Source of the DNA: Arenicola marina
Lineage: Eukaryota > Annelida > Polychaeta > Arenicolidae
Assembly: GCA_964019135.1 (NCBI GenBank)
Contig: OZ025260.1
Coordinates: forward strand, 13,944,254 to 14,008,253
Length of the DNA stretch: 64,000 nt
Reading direction: 5' to 3'
The notes beneath the pieces are model-generated. The model did no database searches. It saw only the letters and a list, made by a program, of their open reading frames with translations, and was not told the origin of the DNA. A program made the translations under genes and the position numbers. Below are positions 43,831-56,545 of the stretch, in pieces (the stretch's first letter is position 1; each line of letters opens with the position of its first letter).

Positions 43831-44827
43831 TCGGGGTGGTGGGGGAGGGAGGCGCGAAGGCGGTCAGAACTGTGTTTGGGCTGCGGTATGAGTTAATATT
43901 GTTTCCGGAGTGAGAGGTGAAGGGAGGGGTAGGGGGAGAGGGGGGGGGTGGCCCTGGGGGGGGGGGGGGGTGCCTCTCTGTGTATCAGATAAATAACACG
44001 CTACCCTGAACTCAGAGCTGTATAAAACTAGGAAACTGGCGCCAAACTTCATAAAGCGAAGTTTTAAGTTCTTCGTACAAGTGATGTGATATTTAGATAT
44101 ATCTAATGACGGCAGTTGTGAGAAAGGTATTCGGTAATGACATTGTACGCATGCTATAGTACTGTTTTTATCCTCATATCTGCTGTATGCCAATGAAGGG
44201 AAGCCGCCTTTTAAACATATTTAAATTCTATTTTCTATTTACAGAGCAGAGCAGAATCAGAATTCTTGATGATGCTCAGAAACGTGTCTTTGTAAACCAA
44301 TCAGCAATGTTAGCACTAGTTCGCCAGTAAATGTGATGTACATATATATCCCAGAATATCATAGAATAACTGGCGTGCCCAAAATATCGAAATAATTGGT
44401 ACCGATGTGATCCAGGTGAAGTTTACCTGGTGTGTTTTTCCACCGATTTTGTGATTTGTGGGCAGCATGGTTGGTGTGCGATGTTGTGGGTACTTCCGAA
44501 CGTTAATGCTTAAACTTCAAGTGAATTTATGAAAGTATGACGTATTTCCCATCCCCGGTCCGACCTGAATTCTCAACTCCCACCATCCACGACCACACCG
44601 GCAACCTTGAAACACATTGCAGCCACCCACCCAATCCGACCAACCCGCCACCTCAATCCGACGCCGCGCCACATCACGGCTGTCATGATGTAGTAACGTA
44701 AGATAAAGTTAACACGATTGAGTCCATCATTAGGGTGGATGCTACCCCCCCCCCACCCGCCCCACCCCCACCAGTTCAAGCCACGTGCGCCAGGTAACAG
44801 TTAACCAAAACAACCGCCCCGGACGCG

Positions 44828-44917
44828 ACCGGAAGCTATGTTACGAAGGACGTCATTGGCCGTCGATATGATGGGAAACACCTGGTAAACAACCACACAG
44901 CCCTTCATCTCGCGAGA
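44828..44917. promoter_or_regulatory. Promoter-like motif cluster
   Basis: An ETS site (ACCGGAAGC, 44,828-44,836), GACGTCATTGG (CRE half plus inverted CCAAT, 44,849-44,859) and a perfect TCTCGCGAGA (44,908-44,917) lie within 90 bp. Such combinations mark animal core promoters. A very short plus frame (MNAFFWAAAELI) starts at about 44,955 but gives no support for a gene. Confidence 0.35.
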
Positions 44918-45519
44918 AGTTACGGGATTTTACGATATCCCGGCGGCAGCCGACATGAATGCGTTTTTTTGGGCTGCCGCGGAACTAATTTAATAAATGT
45001 GCCGTAAATGGTTAAAGTTAACCATAAGTTAACCAGATTGTTTCGTAAAAATGACCTGGACGCATTGGTAGACCTGTTTCCATGTGATTAAGAAAAAACG
45101 AAGAAACGTGCACATTCTGATCAAATTGAACACTCACAGTTTGATGACGTATTTCACATGAAGCTTACATGTACCAGTCCGACGAAAATTCCAATAAGGA
45201 CCTTAAGAATTTATTTGCATCTGAAGTATTTAAAATGGTTCTCATGGGATTGCTGTATGAGCAGCTTTAAGGTAAATGTGCGTCTAAATGTAGCCAGAAG
45301 ATATGGTGGGATCTGGGTGGTAACATTCCTTGCTGCTCCTTGGCCTCAGATGGGTCACCTGGTTTTACTGGTCTGGTTTCTAATGGTCGATTCTTAAATA
45401 GCAAGCAAAAAAAAAAATTTAAAAAGGGTTCAATGCGACTCTCAGAAGTACCCCTTCAATTTGATTTTAACAACCGTCCTAAATCAAGATTTTTATTCGG
45501 TCGTTATTGGACAAACAAA

Positions 45520-46960
45520 GAGAAAAGGAGCGAGAGGGCAGACAGCGAGACAGGGAGAGGCAAAGAGAGATAGGAGAGAGACAGAAAAAGTGGCAGAGAT
45601 AGAGCGAAACGGAGAGACAGAGACAGATATAGAGAGAACGACAGACAGAGCGAGGGAGAAAGAGAAAACAGACACTGAGAGAGAGAAAGACAGACAGAGC
45701 GAGGGAGAAAGAGAAAGCAGAGACGGAGAGAGCGAAAGACAGAGAGGGTCAGCGTGGGACAGAGAGGGTCAGCGAGGGACAGAGAGGGACAGAGCGGGAC
45801 AGGGAGAGTCAGAAAAAGACGGAGAGGGTCAGCGAGGGAGAAAGAGAAAGCAGAGACGGAGAGAGAGACAGAGAGGGTCAGCGAGGGACAGAGAGGGTCA
45901 ACGGGGGAAAAAGAGAAAGCAGAGACGTTGAGAGAGAAAGACAGAGAGGGTCAGCGAGGGGGAAAGAGAAAGCAGAGACGGAGAGAGCGAAAGACAGAGA
46001 GGGTCAGCGAGGGAGAAAGAGAAAGCAGAGACGGAGAGAGCGAAAGACAGAGAGGGACAGAGACGGAGAGAGAGAAAGCAGAGACGGAGAGAGGAAGACA
46101 GAGAGGGTTAGCGAGGGAGAAAGAGAAAGCAGAGAAGGAGAGAGAGAAAGACAGAGAGGGTGAGCGAGGGAGAGAGAGAAAGCAGAGAAGGAGAGAAAGA
46201 CAGAGAGGGTCAGCGAGGGACAGAGAGGGTCAGCGAGGGACAGAGAGGGACAGAGACGGAGAGAGAGAAAACAGAGACGGAGAGAGGAAGACAGAGAGGG
46301 TTAGCGAGGGAGAAAGAGAAAGCAGAGAAGGAGAGAGAGAAAGACAGAGAGGGTGAGCGAGGGAGAGAGAGAAAGCAAAGACGGAGAGAGAGAAAGACAG
46401 AGAGGGTCAGCGAGGGAGAGAGAGAAAGCAAAGACGGAGAGAGAGAAAGACAGAGAGGGTCAGCGAGGGAGAAAGAGAAAGCAGAGAAGGAGAGAGAGAA
46501 AGACAGAGAGGGTGAGCGAGGGAGAGAGAGAAAGCAGAGAAGGAGAGAAAGACAGAGAGGGTCAGCGAGGGACAGAGAGGGTCAGCGAGGGACAGAGAGG
46601 GACAGAGACGGAGAGAGAGAAAACAGAGACGGAGAGAGGAAGACAGAGAGGGTTAGCGAGGGAGAAAGAGAAAGCAGAGAAGGAGAGAGAGAAAGACAGA
46701 GAGGGTGAGCGAGGGAGAGAGAGAAAGCAAAGACGGAGAGAGAGAAAGACAGAGAGGGTCAGCGAGGGAGAGAGAGAAAGCAAAGACGGAGAGAGAGAAA
46801 GACAGAGAGGGTCAGCGAGGGAGAAAGAGAAAGCAGAGAAGGAGAGAAAGACAGAGAGGGTCAGCGAGGGACAGAGAGGGTCAGCGATGGACAGAGCGGG
46901 TCAGCGAGGGACAGAGAGGATCAGCGAGGGAGAAAGAGAAAGCAGAGACGGAGAGAGAGA
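45520..46960. repeat. GA-rich compound minisatellite
   Basis: The strand is almost entirely A and G with regular C, built from modules such as GACAGAGAGGGTCAGCGAGG and GAGAAAGAGAAAGCAGAGAC in variable order. A 352-bp block is duplicated: the segment near 46,200-46,430 recurs near 46,552-46,782 with essentially no differences. Glu/Arg/Lys-rich plus-strand frames are products of the repeat. The polypurine bias favours triplex (H-DNA) structures. Confidence 0.95.
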
Positions 46961-47959
46961 CAGAGCAGCCAGTCGGCGCTAGAGGACCGACTCCCACGCG
47001 AAGGTTGTCGCTCGAGGGCGAATCACAGAACAACTAATGCTTCGGGAACTGCCTGCAACAGGTTTACGGGACTTCCGCTAGAGGTATCTGGTGGTGTGAA
47101 TGGCTCTGGTCGTTGATGTGAATTATTGGACTCCACCGCTACACTAAGAGGGGCCGCGTCTTCTAGCCTTTGAACATGGGTAAATGGCCCGTTTTTGCCC
47201 TCGTCCGTATTGGGTACCGTCACTGTGTGTATCGGGCGCCTTCGCTATGGTGCACGTTGGTTCGATTGGTGCACCATGCACCGCGGCTGTCTTTGTGTTA
47301 AATATAACAATTATATCACATCAGGGAATGATTTCGAGACAGTGTAACAGTATTATCGACGATTATAGAACATGGACCAGTAAAAGCAATAGAGAAAGAG
47401 CTCCTTGCAGGGCAAAGTTTGTATTTCCGCGAAAAGCAAATAGCATATTCACTGCTTGCGAAGTACAGGAAGTAACGAATAACGTTTATTATCAGAAACT
47501 TCATTGATGTTTGCTAAATCTGAAGCGCCTTTGTCGGAAGGCGAAAGGAAAATTTAAGTGAAGCCCCAAAATATGGGCGTACATGAAGTTGCACCACAAC
47601 CATATTAACAGGCATAGTTTCTGTTTACGGGGATGGACATGTTAGTATGGACAAATATAGGGAGGGGAGGTTGTTGTGTACTTGTCTCGCTCGACCTTTC
47701 CGGTGGAACGCGATCAATGAATCATTGCCGAGAGGCTGATCTGGTCTAGAGATAATATGGACGCGGTTTTTGGCTTAGCCAGAGATGGCCAATGATCACA
47801 AACCTATGCTATCATTCATCTAATCATAACATATGTCCGCATTTACCTTGGTAAATATGAACAGGAAATATGGAGACCTTGGTTGTGCATTAGGATATCG
47901 CATTGGAATGTGATTGGAATGTGATTTTATAAATAAAAACCACACCTTATAGCCATATC
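46961..47959. other. Intergenic unique sequence
   Basis: A minus-strand frame at 47,030-47,240 looks mildly protein-like but has no other support. A perfect 8-bp stem (ATGGTGCA, 47,247-47,254, with TGCACCAT, 47,270-47,277) encloses a 15-nt loop. Nothing else is recognised. Confidence 0.4.
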
Positions 47960-48099
47960 ATCTACAACTCAAGTCAAAGTCATATCACCACTAACACCAA
48001 CCCTGAAACAAGTCTCAGTCGTATCGTCACTGAAACCACATCTGAAACAAGTTTCAGTCGTATCACCACTAAAACCACACCTGAAATAAGCCTAAGCCC
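47960..48099. repeat. 39-bp repeat, left half
   Basis: About three and a half units of a 39-bp repeat containing CTGAAACAAGTTTCAGTCGT followed by ATCACCACTAAAACCACAC. It is interrupted by the TTAA element at 48,100-48,479 and resumes directly after it. Confidence 0.85.
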
Positions 48100-48479
48100 T
48101 TAAAGCAATATGCTTATATGCACCATCTTAGATATTTAACATTTTAGAATCAAGACTAAAGTATCTCAAAATTTATGATGCGTATGTTTTTATATCTCTG
48201 AGAGTCTGTAAAACAAACGTTTCAACATAAAACTGCGCGGTTTATTTTTATCGCGCGCGGACGTGATAGCGAGCCGCGGTCGACACCACACACAAAATAG
48301 CGAATTGCGAACAGGCGCGTAGGGATATAAAGCCGGCCACCAACTTCTGCTCCGTTGACCAAAATGCTTCTCTCCGGATACCCCGCAGGCTTTCAGGATT
48401 TAAACTCAAGACAGAGTGTACTTATTTGAAATGGAGAAGCGGTTGGTAATACAAAAAATTACGGAATATATTGCTTTAA
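48100..48479. mobile_element. Non-autonomous TTAA-type DNA element (MITE)
   Basis: A 372-bp element (48,104-48,475) is flanked by TTAA on both sides (48,100-48,103 and 48,476-48,479). Its ends are inverted: AGCAATAT at the left and ATATTGCT at the right, so TTAAAGCAATAT pairs perfectly with ATATTGCTTTAA. It interrupts the 39-bp repeat; removing element plus one TTAA gives CTAAGCCCTTAATTTGAAAC, which matches the uninterrupted unit CTAAGCCATAATCTGAAAC at the equivalent place. TTAA duplication is typical of piggyBac-like and some Sola transposons, but the piggyBac CCC terminus is absent. The interior encodes no transposase and includes a GC-rich patch (48,235-48,290) and a TATAAA-bearing segment (about 48,326-48,331). 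Confidence 0.72.
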
Positions 48480-48695
48480 TTTGAAACAAGTTTAAGTCAT
48501 ATCACCACCAAAAACCACACCTGAAACAAGTCTAAGCCATAATCTAAAACAAGTTTAAGTCATATCACCACTAAAACCACATCTGAAATAAGTTTAGGCC
48601 ATAATCTGAAACAAGTTTAAGCCATATCACCACTAAAACCACACCTGAAACAAGTCTAAGCCTTATCATCACAAAACCACCACTGAAGTTCATGT
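48480..48695. repeat. 39-bp repeat, right half
   Basis: Continues the array interrupted by the TTAA element. Units contain TGAAACAAGTTTAAGCCATA; some copies are shortened to about 27 bp. Confidence 0.85.
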
Positions 48696-48704
48696 CTAAT
48701 CGGG

Positions 48705-48876
48705 GAGCTTCCCTAGCTCGGCGGGTAAGCATAATTTGCTGCATATCAACAGGTCATGGGTTGGCACCATCACAACTGCGCCTGAGGCTTGTTTCATCCA
48801 GCCAGATGTGACTGTCAGGGGAAGGAGGATTGGCCCGGCGTAGCCTTTATGTGGCTTACAACAACAACAACAGCAA
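48705..48876 (+). mobile_element. tRNA-derived SINE
   Basis: The head has a good A-box (TAGCTCGGCGGGTAAGC, about 48,714-48,730) and, 40 bp on, a diverged B-box (GGTCATGGGTTGGCACC). A body of about 90 bp follows, ending GTGGCTTACAACAACAACAA, i.e. an (ACA)n tail. This is the standard layout of tRNA-derived SINEs in animals. It has no coding capacity. Confidence 0.65.
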
Positions 48877-48959
48877 CACGGCCAATGTCAAACCCTCGAT
48901 GTTCCCACGCGAAACTTAAGTCTAAGACCTATCGGCGCCTGAAACTCTGTCTGTCAATG

Positions 48960-51900
48960 TCACATGTCACTGTGACCGAGTGATGACCATAACTACATGT
49001 CACTGTGGCTGAGTGATGACCATAACTACATGTCATTGTGGCCGAGTGATGACCATAACTACATGTCACTGTGGCCGAGTGATGATCATAACTACATGTC
49101 ATTGTGGTCTTGTGATGACCATAACTACATGTCACCGTGGCCGTGTCATGACCATAACTACATGTCACTGTGGCCGAGTGATGACCATAACTACATGTCA
49201 CTGTGGCCGTGTGATGACCATAACTACATGTCATTGTGGCCGTGTGATGACCATAACTACATGTCACTGTGGCCGAGTGATGACCATAACTACATGTCAC
49301 TGTGGCCGTGTGATGACCATAACTACATGTCACTGTGGCCGTGTGATGACCATAACTACATGTCACTGTGGCCGTGTGATGACCATAACTACATGTCATT
49401 GTGACCGAGTGATGACCATAACTACATGTCACTGTGACCGAGTGATGACCATAACTACATGTCACTGTGGCCGTGTGATGACCATAACTACATGTCACTG
49501 TGGCCGTGTGATGACCATAACTACATGTCACTGTGGCCGAGTGATGACCATAACTACATGTCACTGTGGCCGTGTGATGACCATAACTACATGTCACTGT
49601 GGCCGTGTGATGACCATAACTACATGTCATTGTTGCCGTGTGATGACCATAACTACTTGTCACTGTAACCGAGTGATGACCATAACTACTTGTCACTGTA
49701 ACCGAGTGATGACCATAACTACATGTCACTGTGGCCGAGTGATGACCATAAATACATGTCACTGTGGCCGTGTAATGACCATAACTACACGTCACTGTAA
49801 CCGAGTGATGACCATAACTACATGTCACTGTGGCCGTGTGATGACCATAACTACATGTCATTGTGGCCGAGTAATGACCATAACTGCATGTCACTGTGGC
49901 CGTGTAATGACCATAACTACATGTCATTGTGGCCGAGTGATGACCATAACTACATGTCACTGTGGCCGAGTGATGACCATAACTACATGTCATTGTGGCC
50001 GAGTGATGACCATAACTACATGTCATTGTGGCCGAGTGATGACCATAACTACATGTCATTGTGGCCGAGTGATGACCATAACTACATGTCATTGTGGCCG
50101 AGTGATGACCATAACTACATGTCATTGTGGCCGAGTGATGATCATAACTACATGTCACTGTGGCCGTGTGATGACCATAACTACATGTCATTGTGGCCGT
50201 GTGATGACCATAACTACATGTCATTGTGGCCGTGTGATGACCATAACTACATGTCACTGTGGCCGTGTGATGACCATAACTACATGTCATTGTGGCCGTG
50301 TGATGACCATAACTACATGTCACTGTGGCCGGGTGATGATCATAACTACATGTCATTGTGGTCGTGTGATGACCATAACTACATGTCACTGTGGCCGTGT
50401 GATGACCATAACTACATGTCACTGTGACCGAGTGATGACCATAACTACATGTAACTGTGGCCGAGTGATGACCATAACTACATGTCACTGTGGCCGTGTG
50501 ATGACCATAACTACATGTCACTGTGGCCGTGTGATGACCATAACTACATGTCATTGTTGCCGTGTGATGACCATAACTACATGTCATTGTTGCCGTGTGA
50601 TGACCATAACTACATGTCACTGTGGCCGAGTGATGACCATAACTACATGTCACTGTGGCCGTGTAATGACCATAACTGCATGTCACCGTGGCCGAGTAAT
50701 GACCATAACTACATGTCACTGTGGCCGTGTGATGACCATAACTACATGTCACTGTAAGCGAGTGATGATCATAACTACATGTCACTGTGGCCGAGTGATG
50801 ACCATAACTACATGTCATTGTGGCCGAGTGATGACCATAACTACATGTCATTGTGGCCGAGTGATGACCATACCTACATGTCATTGTGGCCGAGTGATGA
50901 CCATAACTATATGTCATTGTGGCCGAGTGATGACCATAACTACATGTCATTGTGGCCGAGTGGTGATCATAACTACATGTCATTGTGACCGAGTGATGAC
51001 CATAACTACATGTCATTGTGGCCGAGTGATGACCATAACTACATGTCATTGTGGCCGAGTGATGATCATAACTACATGTCACTGTGGCCGAGTGATGACC
51101 ATAACTACATGTCACTGTGGCCGAGTGATGACCATAACTACATGTCACTCTGACCGAGTGATGACCATAACTACATGTCATTGTGGCCGTGTGATGACCA
51201 TAACTACATGTCACTGTAACCGAGTGATAACCATAACTACATGTCACTGTGGGCGAGTGATGACCATCACTACATGTCACTGCGGCCGTGTAATGACCAT
51301 AACTACATGTCACTGTAACCGAGTGATGACCATAACTACATGTCACTGTGGCCGTGTGATGACCATAACTACATGTCATTGTGGCCGAGTGATGACCATA
51401 ACTGCATGTCACTGTGGCCGTGTAATGACCATAACTACATGTCACTGTAGCCGAGTGATGACCATAACTACATGTCACTGTGACCGAGTGATGACCATAA
51501 CTACAAGTCATTGTGGCCGAGTGATGAGCATAACTACATGTCACTGTGGCCGTGTGATGACCATAACTACATGTCACTGTAACCGAGTGATGGCCATAAT
51601 TACATATCACTGTGACCGAGTGATGACCATAACTACATGTCACTGTGGCCGTGTGATGACCATAACTACATGTCACTGTGACCGTGTCATGACCATAACT
51701 ACATGTCACTGTGGCCGTGTGATGACCATAACTCCATGTCACTGTGGCCGAGTGATGACCATAACTACATGTCACTGTGGCCGTGTGATGACCATAACTA
51801 CATGTCACTGTAGCCGAGTGATGACCATAACTACATGTCACTGTGGCCGATAGATGACCATAACTACATGTCACTGTGGCCGAGTGATGACCATAACTAC

Positions 51901-54900
51901 ATGTCATTGTGGCCGTGTGATGACCATAACTACATGTCATTGTGGCCGAGTGATGACCATAACTACATGTCACTGTGGCCGTGTGATGACCATAACTACA
52001 TGTCATTGTGGCCGAGTGATGACCATAACTACATGTCATTGTGGCCATGTGATGACCATAACTACATGTCACTGTGACCGAGTGATGATCATAACTACAT
52101 GTCATTATGGCCGAGTGATGACCATAACTACATGTCACTGTGGCCGCGTGATGACCATAACTACATGTCACTGTGGCCGTGTGATGACCATAACTACATG
52201 TCACTGTGACCGAGTGATGACCATAACTACATGTCACTGTGACCGAGTGATGACCACAACTGCATGTCACTGTGGCCGAGTGATGACCATAACTACATGT
52301 CACTGTGGCCGAGTGATGACCATAACTACATGTCACTGTGGCCGTGTGATGACAATAACTACATGTCATTGTGGCCGTGTGATGACCATAACTACATGTC
52401 ATTGTGGCCGAGTGATGATCATAACTACATGTCACTGTGGCCGTGTGATGACCATAACTACATGTCATTGTGGCCGTGTGATGACCATAACTACATGTCA
52501 TTGTGGCCGAGTCATGACCATAACTACATGTCATTGTGGCCGAGTGATGACCATAACTTCATGTTATTGTGGCCCAGTGATGATCATAACTACATGTCAC
52601 TGTGGCCGTGTGATGACCATAACTACATGTCATTGTGGCCGTGTGATGACCATAACTACATGTCATTGTGGCCGAGTGATGACCATAACTACATGTCACT
52701 GTGGCCGTGTGATGACCATACTGTGACCGAGTGATGACCATAACTACATGTCATTGTGGCCGTGTGATGACCATAACTACATGTCATTGTGGCCGTGTGA
52801 TGACCATAACTACATGTCACTGTGGCCGAGTGATGACCATAACTACATGTCACTGTGACCGAGTGATGACCACAACTACATGTCACTGTGACCGAGTGAT
52901 GACCACAACTACATGTCACTGTGGCCGTGTGATGACCATAACTACATGTCACTGTGACCGAGTGATGACCATAACTACATGTCACTGTGGCCGCGTGATG
53001 ACCATAGCTACATGTCAATGTGGCCGTGTGATGACCATAACTACTTGTCACTATGGCCGAGTGATGACCATAACTACTTGTCACTATGGCCGAGTGATGA
53101 CCATAACTACTTGCCACTATGGCCGAGTGATGACCATAACTACATGTCACTATGGCCGAGTGATGACCATAACTACTTGTCACTATGGCCGAGTGATGAC
53201 CATAACTACATGTCACTGTGGCCGCGTGATGACCATAACTACATGTCACTGTGGCCGCGTGATGACCATAACTACATGTCACTGTGGCCGTGTGATGACC
53301 ATAACTACATGTCACTGTGACCGAGTGATGACCATAACTACATGTCATTGCGGCCGAGTGATGACCATAACTACATGTCACTGTGGCCGTGTGATAACCA
53401 TAACTACATGTCACTGTAGCCGAGTGATGACCATAACTACATGTCACTGTGGCCGAGTGATGACCATAACTACATGTCATTGTGGCCGAGTGATGACCAT
53501 AACTACATGTCATTGTGGCCGAGTGATGATCATAACTACATGTCACTGTGGCCGTGTGATGACCATACTGTGACCGAGTGATGACCATAACTACATGTCA
53601 TTGTGGCCGTGTGATGACCATAACTACATGTCATTGTGGCCGTGTGATGACCATAACTACATGTCACTGTGGCCGAGTGATGACCATAACTACATGTCAC
53701 TGTGACCGAGTGATGACCACAACTACATGTCACTGTGACCGAGTGATGACCACAACTACATGTCACTGTGACCGTGTGATGACCATAACTACATGTCACT
53801 GTGACCGAGTGATGACCATAACTACATGTCACTGTGGCCGCGTGATGACCATAGCTACATGTCAATGTGGCCGTGTGATGACCATAACTACTTGTCACTA
53901 TGGCCGAGTGATGACCATAACTACTTGTCACTATGGCCGAGTGATGACCATAACTACTTGCCACTATGGCCGAGTGATGACCATAACTACATGTCACTAT
54001 GGCCGAGTGATGACCATAACTACTTGTCACTATGGCCGAGTGATGACCATAACTACATGTCACTGTGGCCGCGTGATGACCATAACTACATGTCACTGTG
54101 GCCGCGTAATGACCATAACTACATGTCATTGTGGCCGAGTGATGACCATAACTGCATGTCACTGTGGCCGTGTGATGACCATAACTACATGTCATTGTAA
54201 CCGAGTGATGACCATAACTACATGTCATTGTGGCCGTGTGATGACCATAACTACATGTCACTGTGACAGAGTGATGACCATAACTACATGTCATTGCGGC
54301 CGAGTGATGACCATAACTACATGTCACTGTGGCCGTGTGATAACCATAACTACATGTCACTGTAGCCGAGTGATGACCATAACTACATGTCACTGTTGCC
54401 GAGTGATGACCATAACTACATGTCATTGTGGCCGAGTGATGACCATAACTACATGTCATTGTGGCCGAGTGATGATCATAACTACATGTCACTGTGGCCG
54501 TGTGATGACCATAACTACATGTCATTGTGGCCGTGTGATGACCATAACTACATGTCATTGTGGCCGAGTGATGATCATAACTACATGTCACTGTGGCCGT
54601 GTGATGACCATAACTACATGTCATTGTGGCCGTGTGATGACCATAACTACATGTCATTGTGGCCGTGTGATGACCATAACTACATGTCACTGTAACCGAG
54701 TGATGACCCTAACTACATGTCACTGCGGCCGTGTGATGAACATAACTACATGTCACTCTGACCGAGTGATGACCATAACTACATGTCATTGTGGCCGAGT
54801 GATGATCATAACTACATGTCACTGTGGCCGAGTGATGACCATAACTACATGTCATTGTGGCCGAGTGATGACCATAACTACATGTCATTGTGGCCGAGTG

Positions 54901-56545
54901 ATGATCATAACTACATGTCACTGTGGCCGAGTGATGACCATAACTACATGTCACTGTGTCCGAGTGATGACCATAACTACATGTCACTCTGACCGAGTGA
55001 TGACCATAACTACATGTCACTGTGGCCGTGTGATGACCATAACTACATGTCACTGTAACCGAGTGATAACCATAACTACATGTCACTGTGGGCGAGTGAT
55101 GACCATAACTACATGTCACTGTGGCCGTGTGATGACCATAACTACATGTCACTGTAACCGAGTGATGACCATAACTACATGTCACTGTAGCCGAGTGATG
55201 ACCATAACTACATGTCATTGTGGCCGTGTGATGACCATAACTACATGTCATTGTGGCCGAGTGATGACCATAACTACATGTCATTGTGGCCGAGTGATGA
55301 TCATAACTACATGTCACTGTGGCCGTGTGATGACCATAACTACATATCATTGTGGCCGTGTGATGACCATAACTACATGTCATTGTGGCCGAGTCATGAC
55401 CATAACTACATGTCATTGTGGCCGGGTGATGACCATAACTACATGTCACTGTGGCCGTGTGATGACCATAACTACATGTCATTGTGGCCGTGTGATGACC
55501 ATAACTACGTGTCACTGTGGCCGTGTGATGACCATAACTACATGTCATTGTGGCCGAGTGATGACCATAACTACATGTCACTGTGGCCGAGTGATGACCA
55601 TAACTACATGTCATTGTGGCCGAGTGATGACCATAACTACATGTCACTGTGGCCGTGTGATGACCATAACTACATGTCACTGTGGCCGAGTGATGACCAT
55701 AACTACATGTCATTATGGCCGAGTGATGACCATAACTACATGTCACTGTGGCCGTGTGATGACCATAACTACATGTCATTGTGGCTGAGTGATGACCATA
55801 ACTACATGTCATTGTGGCCGAGTGATGACCATAACTACATGTCACTGTGGCCGTGTGATGACCATAACTACATGTCATTGTGGCCGAGTGATGACCATAA
55901 CTACATGTCATTGTGGCCGTGTGATGATCATAACTACATGTCACTGTGGCCGAGTGATGACCATAGCTACATGTCACTGTGGCCGTGTGATGACCATAAC
56001 TACATGTCATTGTGGCCGAGTGATGACCATAACTACATGTCACTGTGGCCGAGTAATGACCATAACTACATGTCACTGTGGCCGAGTGATGACCATAGCT
56101 ACATGTCACTGTGGCCGAGTGATGACCATAGCTACATGTCACTGTGGCCGTGTGATGACCATAACTACATGTCACTGTGACCGAGTGATGACCATAACTA
56201 CATGTCTCTGTGACCGAGTGATGACCATAACTACATGTCATTGTGGCCGTGTGATGACCATAACTACATGTCACTGTTGCCGTGTGATGACCATAACTAC
56301 ATGTCACTGTGGCCGAGTGATGACCATAACTACATGTCACTGTGGCCGTGTGATGACCATAACTACATGTCACTGTGGCCGAGTGATGACCATAACTACA
56401 TGTCACTGTGGCAGAGTGATGACCATAACTACATGTCACTGTGGCCGAGTGATGGCCATAACTACTTGTCGCTGTGGCCGAGTGATGACCATAACTACAT
56501 GTCACTGTGGCCGAGTGATGACCATAACTACGTGTCACTGTGTCA
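48960..56545. repeat. 33-bp minisatellite, about 230 copies
   Basis: The unit is 33 bp with core GACCATAACTACATGTCACT followed by GTGGCCGAGTGAT. The main variants are GGCCGTGTGATG, GACCGAGTGATG, TAACCGAGTG, ATTGT for ACTGT and CTTGTC for CATGTC. Two truncated units reading GACCATACTGTGACC at about 52,714 and 53,561 mark an 847-bp internal duplication (52,715-53,561 repeated from 53,562). Long stop-free frames exist on both strands (up to 1,201 codons on minus, eleven-residue period TCSYGHHSATV; plus frames MTITTCHCGRV and MSLWPSDDHNY). All follow from a 33-bp period without stops and should not be annotated as proteins. Confidence 0.98.

Larger units (their letters stand above)
41423..45519. 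other. Gene-poor region with G-rich patches
   Basis: The segment 41,680-41,945 is GGGGTGGGGG-type low complexity. The segment 42,000-43,000 is unique, with an NRF1-like ACGCATGCGCA at 42,911-42,921. The segment 43,025-43,110 is G-rich and 43,920-43,972 holds long G runs. No gene was identified. Confidence 0.5.

Noticed and set aside
47023..47241. Minus-strand 74-codon frame with protein-like composition ending PEALVVL
   Set aside because: Length is within chance expectation, bounded by a TAG upstream, with no recognised family or clear splice context.
47247..47277. 8-bp perfect hairpin with GGTTCGATTGG in the loop, resembling a tRNA T-arm
   Set aside because: No A-box, D-arm, anticodon arm or acceptor stem could be assembled around it.
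48326..48420. TATAAA followed by a short ATG frame (MLLSGYPAGF) inside the TTAA element, resembling a small promoter and gene
   Set aside because: The frame ends after 21 codons and lies within the non-autonomous element; no coding support.
48929..52534. Minus-strand frame of 1,201 codons (TCSYGHHSATV repeats) and plus-strand frames of 946 and 736 codons
   Set aside because: All are readings of the same 33-bp array, open on both strands; truncated units shift frame without consequence.
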